From CAYRVX01 sp964642165 (lineage in GTDB: Bacteria > Planctomycetota > Phycisphaerae > SM23-33), in contig CAZXOC010000291.1 of NCBI GenBank assembly GCA_964642165.1, forward strand, positions 1 to 9,187: 9,187 nucleotides of DNA. Direction: 5' to 3'. Both the position numbers and the translations under genes were made by a program. This document shows, piece by piece, positions 6,662-9,187 of this stretch (position 1 is its first letter; every line of letters starts with the position of its first letter). Under the pieces are notes generated by a model. It was not told where the DNA came from. It saw nothing but the letters and a program-made list of their open reading frames with translations, and made no database searches.

Positions 6662-7778
6662 CGGGTCCACGTCGATGAAGGCCGCCGTCTTCGAGAACGA
6701 CCGCCGCCTCCACTCGGTGGAGACCCCCTGCGACGTGCTCGTCACCGCCACGCCCGCGCAGCGCCGCCGGCAGGTCCGCGAGCTGGCCCGGCTGGCCCTC
6801 GGGCTGCTCGAGGACAGCGGCGAGACCGTCGACGCCGTGGCGGCGCGAGGGGGCTTCCTGCCGCGACCCGACGAGAAGCTCCCCGCCGGCACGTACCTCC
6901 TCGCCGAACGCCGCGCCGGCCGCGCCGTCGTCGACGAAACGATGGTCCGCGCCATCCTCGACCACCCCGAGAAGCCCCACGCCAGCAACCTGGGCATCCC
7001 CGTCGCGGCGATTCTCGCCCGGCGCCTGAACGTGCCCGCCTTCGTCGTCGATCCCGTCGTCGTCGACGAGTTCGCCCCCGAGGCCGAGGTCTCCGGCTAC
7101 GCGCCCATCGTCCGCCGAAGCACCTCCCACGCCCTGAACGTGCGTGCGGCGGCGCGCGCCGCGGCCGAGGCGATCGGCCGGGACGTCGAGTCCATCGACC
7201 TCGTCGTCGCCCACCTCGGCGGGGGCATCACCGTCGCGGCCGTCCGCGCGGGCCGCATGATCGACAACAACATCGCGCTGCTCGGCGGCGGGCCCTTCAC
7301 CCCCCAACGCGCCGGGCAGCTCCCCCTCGACGAGCTGATCGACCTGTGCTACTCCCGGCGATTCACCCGCGCCGAGCTCGTCGAGGAGCTCACGAAGCGC
7401 GGCGGCCTGCGGTCCTACCTGGACGAGGACCGCCTCGACGCCATCGAGCAGCGCATCGAGCGCGGCGACGCCGCGGCGAGGCGCGTCGTCGAGGCGATGG
7501 TCTACCAGATCGCCAAGGAGATCGGTGCGGCCTTCGTCGCCGTCGGGGGGCGCGCCGAGGCCATCGTGCTCACCGGCGGGCTGGCCCGGAGCCGGCGGAT
7601 CTGCACGGCCCTGCGCCGCCGCGTCGGCGAACTCGCGCCCGTGGTGGTCCTGCCGGGCTCGCTGGAGTCGGCCGCGCTCGCCGCCGGGGCCGTCGCCGTC
7701 CTGTCGGGCCGCCAAAAGCCGCGCCGCTACCGCCCGCCCCGGCGGCTGAAGGAGCTGGACGATGTCCCAGGAGAATGA
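6607..7778 (+). CDS. buk: butyrate kinase, C-terminal part of a probable Ptb-Buk fusion
   Basis: Butyrate kinase transfers phosphate from an acyl phosphate to ADP, releasing the carboxylate and ATP. It belongs to the ASKHA (acetate kinase/actin/Hsp70) fold. In the merged 718-residue protein, motifs are NPGSTSMKAA (346-355, phosphate loop), RGG (409-411), HASNLG (453-458), VVDPVVVDE (475-483), HLGGG (531-535), GPF (557-559), YQIAKEIGAAF (628-638) and LTGGLARS (650-657). They occur in the order and spacing of Buk; the kinase part is about 379 residues against roughly 355 for the family. No start codon with a ribosome site lies before FRVLVVN, and the segment upstream is the linker, so a free-standing start is unlikely. 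Its last 17 nt overlap the next gene. The substrate could be butyrate, isobutyrate or another short or branched acid. Confidence 0.92.
7749..7754 (+). promoter_or_regulatory. Shine-Dalgarno site inside the buk end
   Basis: AAGGAG lies 7 nt before the ATG at 7762, inside the final codons of the kinase. It fixes the start of the ACT-domain gene and shows that the gene is meant to be translated from the same mRNA. Confidence 0.75.
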
Positions 7779-8256
7779 CACGACCAAGCGCCACTGGGTC
7801 TTCCGCGCGCACGTGGTGGACCGCGCCGGGGCGCTGACGAGCATCGCGTCGGCCTTCAGCAACGAGGGCATCAGCATCGACACCGTCGTCGGCCACGGCA
7901 TGGAACCGCGCGCCGGCATCGACGGCAGCGTCGTCCTGACGTTCTTCTGCGACGAGGCCGACAAGGACGTCATGGTCCGCAAGGTCCGGCGCCTCAGCAA
8001 GGTCCGCAGCCTCGAGGAGAAGCCCTACGAGTCCCAGGCCCTCCGAAAGAGCGCCATCGTCCGCGCGACCCGCCGCCTCGTGCCCCGAGACGTCGCCGGC
8101 GAGGCGTCCTTCCTCACCAGCGAGAAGGTCGCCCAGGACGCCCACGGGTGGACGTACCTGCTGGCCGGCTCGCCCAGCCAACTCGACCCCGTCCTCGAAC
8201 GGCTCGAGTCCGACGGGGTGATCAAGGACATCGTCTACTCCGTCCTGAGCCTCTGA
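7762..8256 (+). CDS. ACT-domain protein resembling acetolactate synthase small subunit
   Basis: The 164-residue product has the length and two-part layout of IlvN/IlvH. Residues 11-85 form an ACT domain (HVVDRAGALTSIASAFSNEG, then ISIDTVVGHG, then VVLTFFCDEADKDVMVRKVRRLSKV). Residues 96-164 resemble the C-terminal half, with TYLLAGSPSQLDPVLERLESDG matching the TGxPxKIDAFLxLxxPxG region. In IlvN/IlvH this domain binds valine and activates the catalytic IlvB. Here the usual N-x-x-G loop reads DRAG (20-23), and the conserved Asn of the GFNID motif is Ser38, so ligand binding may differ. No ilvB lies in the window. The start lies 17 nt inside the buk end with a good ribosome site, implying translational coupling. 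It may be a regulator of the acyl-phosphate enzymes or a divergent IlvN. Confidence 0.82.
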   Translation: MSQENDTTKRHWVFRAHVVDRAGALTSIASAFSNEGISIDTVVGHGMEPRAGIDGSVVLTFFCDEADKDVMVRKVRRLSKVRSLEEKPYESQALRKSAIVRATRRLVPRDVAGEASFLTSEKVAQDAHGWTYLLAGSPSQLDPVLERLESDGVIKDIVYSVLSL

Positions 8257-8280
8257 CCGCCCCGCCGCCCCCGGCCGGCA

Positions 8281-8309
8281 TTGCATTCGCCCGCGGGCGC
8301 CGATACGGT
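8281..8309 (+). promoter_or_regulatory. weak candidate promoter before the reductase gene
   Basis: TTGCAT (8281-8286) and TACGGT (8304-8309) are separated by 17 nt. Each matches only three consensus positions. Between them lies a perfect 12-nt palindrome, CGCCCGCGGGCG (8288-8299). Transcription would begin near 8316, 2 nt before the ATG, giving a nearly leaderless message. No Shine-Dalgarno is visible, which fits that idea. GC-rich palindromes are common by chance, so this is weak. Confidence 0.25.
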
Positions 8310-8317
8310 TCCGTGAC

Positions 8318-9187
8318 ATGCCCGGGAGAAGCTACGCGATCATCGGCACGGGGGCGCTGGGCGGCTTCTACGGCGCCCGCCTCGCCCGCGCCGGCCTCGA
8401 CGTCCACTTCCTGTTCCACGGCGACTACGAGCACGCCCGCGACCACGGGCTTCGCGTCGAGTCCGTCGACGGCGACTTCCACCTGCCGAAAGTCCACGCC
8501 TACGCCCGCGCCGGCGACATGCCCCCCTGCGACGTCGTCTGCGTCTGCCTCAAGACCACCGCCAACCACCTCCTCGCCGAGCTGCTCCCCCCCGTCCTCG
8601 CCGACGACGGCGTCGTGCTCGTGCTCCAGAACGGCCTCGGCATCGAGGAGCACGTCGCCGGCATCGTCGGCCCCGGCCGCGTCATGGGCGCCCTGTGCTT
8701 CCTCTGCTCGAACAAGGTCGGCCCCGCCCACATCCGCCACCTGGACTACGGCTACGTCACGCTGGCCGACTACGACCACGCCCGCCGCCCGCTCGGCGTC
8801 ACGCCGCGGATGCGCGACGTGGCCGCGGACTTCCAGTCCGCCCGCATCCCCGTTCGCTTCGCCGAGGACCTCGTCCTGGCCCGGTGGAAGAAGCTCGTCT
8901 GGAACGTGCCCTTCAACGGCCTGTCCGTGGTCCTGCGCGTGGCGACGGACTCGCTGATGGCCTGCGAGCACACGCGGCGCCTGGCCGAGGCGCTGATGCG
9001 CGAGGTCGCCGCCGCCGCCCGGGCCGCCGACGGGCGGCGGATCGAGGAGGCGTTCATCCGCGGCCAGCTCGCCGACACGGCCAGGATGGCCCCCTACCGC
9101 CCCAGCATGTTGTTGGACTGCCAGGCCGGGCGACCCATGGAGGTCGAGGCCATCTTCGGCGCCCCCCTCCGCGCCGCCCGCGCCGCC
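8318..9187 (+). CDS. 2-dehydropantoate 2-reductase family protein (3' end missing)
   Basis: The frame from ATG 8318 is open for 290 codons to the last base of the window, without a stop. Ketopantoate reductase (PanE/ApbA) reduces 2-dehydropantoate to pantoate with NADPH in the pantothenate/CoA pathway. Seen here are the Rossmann motif GTGALG (10-15), CLKTTANHLL (77-86), LQNGLG (103-108), WKKLVWNVPFN (190-200) with Lys192, Asn196 and Asn200 aligning with catalytic and substrate-binding residues of E. coli PanE, and Ser263 and Glu275 at the same 12-residue spacing as Ser244/Glu256 of that enzyme. The NADPH-phosphate-binding Arg after beta2 appears replaced by His34 in HFLFHGDYEHA. This is the variant subgroup often annotated only as putative ketopantoate reductase, so its substrate and cofactor are uncertain. 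Only some C-terminal residues should be missing. It is 61 nt from the ACT gene, with no clear ribosome site. Confidence 0.88.
   Translation, partial: MPGRSYAIIGTGALGGFYGARLARAGLDVHFLFHGDYEHARDHGLRVESVDGDFHLPKVHAYARAGDMPPCDVVCVCLKTTANHLLAELLPPVLADDGVVLVLQNGLGIEEHVAGIVGPGRVMGALCFLCSNKVGPAHIRHLDYGYVTLADYDHARRPLGVTPRMRDVAADFQSARIPVRFAEDLVLARWKKLVWNVPFNGLSVVLRVATDSLMACEHTRRLAEALMREVAAAARAADGRRIEEAFIRGQLADTARMAPYRPSMLLDCQAGRPMEVEAIFGAPLRAARAA

Noticed and set aside
8148..8957. A plus-strand open frame of about 269 codons overlapping the ACT gene and the reductase gene
   Set aside because: It is dominated by Ser/Pro/Thr/Ala from reading the reductase gene out of frame. The reductase frame from 8318 carries clear family motifs.

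Overview
This is a very GC-rich 9.2-kb stretch of bacterial chromosome, probably a metagenome-assembled scaffold because it contains a run of exactly 100 Ns. The organism cannot be named from the sequence. The GC bias, the loosely spaced genes with individual promoters, and a polytopic membrane protein of a type I associate with deep Planctomycetota or related PVC bacteria make that group a reasonable guess, but only a guess. I see no rRNA, tRNA, CRISPR array, insertion sequence or prophage.

Layout. On the minus strand, tilS (tRNA-Ile lysidine synthase) occupies 39-1496. It is divergent from everything else. On the plus strand follow: an uncharacterised membrane protein of about 10-11 helices (1714-3429); a small lipoprotein (3515-4078) with its own good sigma70-type promoter, whose -35 box overlaps the stop codon of the membrane-protein gene; a 65-codon four-cysteine small protein (4280-4477) with a GTG start and a clear Shine-Dalgarno; xerD (4422-5366), which overlaps the small gene; a phosphate acyltransferase of the phosphotransbutyrylase type (5467 to the gap); a butyrate kinase (gap to 7778); an ACT-domain protein resembling the acetolactate synthase small subunit (7762-8256), whose start lies inside the end of the kinase gene; and a 2-dehydropantoate 2-reductase-like gene (8318 to the window end, unfinished at 290 codons).

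The main observation is at 6452-6661. The 55 bases before the N run are repeated exactly as the 55 bases after it. The simplest reading is that two contigs overlap by 55 bp (a common de Bruijn k-mer size) and were joined with a placeholder instead of being merged. Removing the 100 Ns and one copy of the repeat (155 nt) puts the acyltransferase and the kinase in one uninterrupted frame of 718 codons, joined by an Ala/Pro/Thr-rich linker. The window therefore probably encodes a fused Ptb-Buk enzyme, turning acyl-CoA + Pi + ADP into acid + CoA + ATP in one polypeptide. It is followed, with translational overlap, by an ACT-domain protein that may be its amino-acid-sensing partner. As deposited, the gap hides this fusion and breaks the frame.

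The other genes are housekeeping (tRNA modification, chromosome dimer resolution) or cell-envelope genes with no evident link to the Ptb-Buk cluster.
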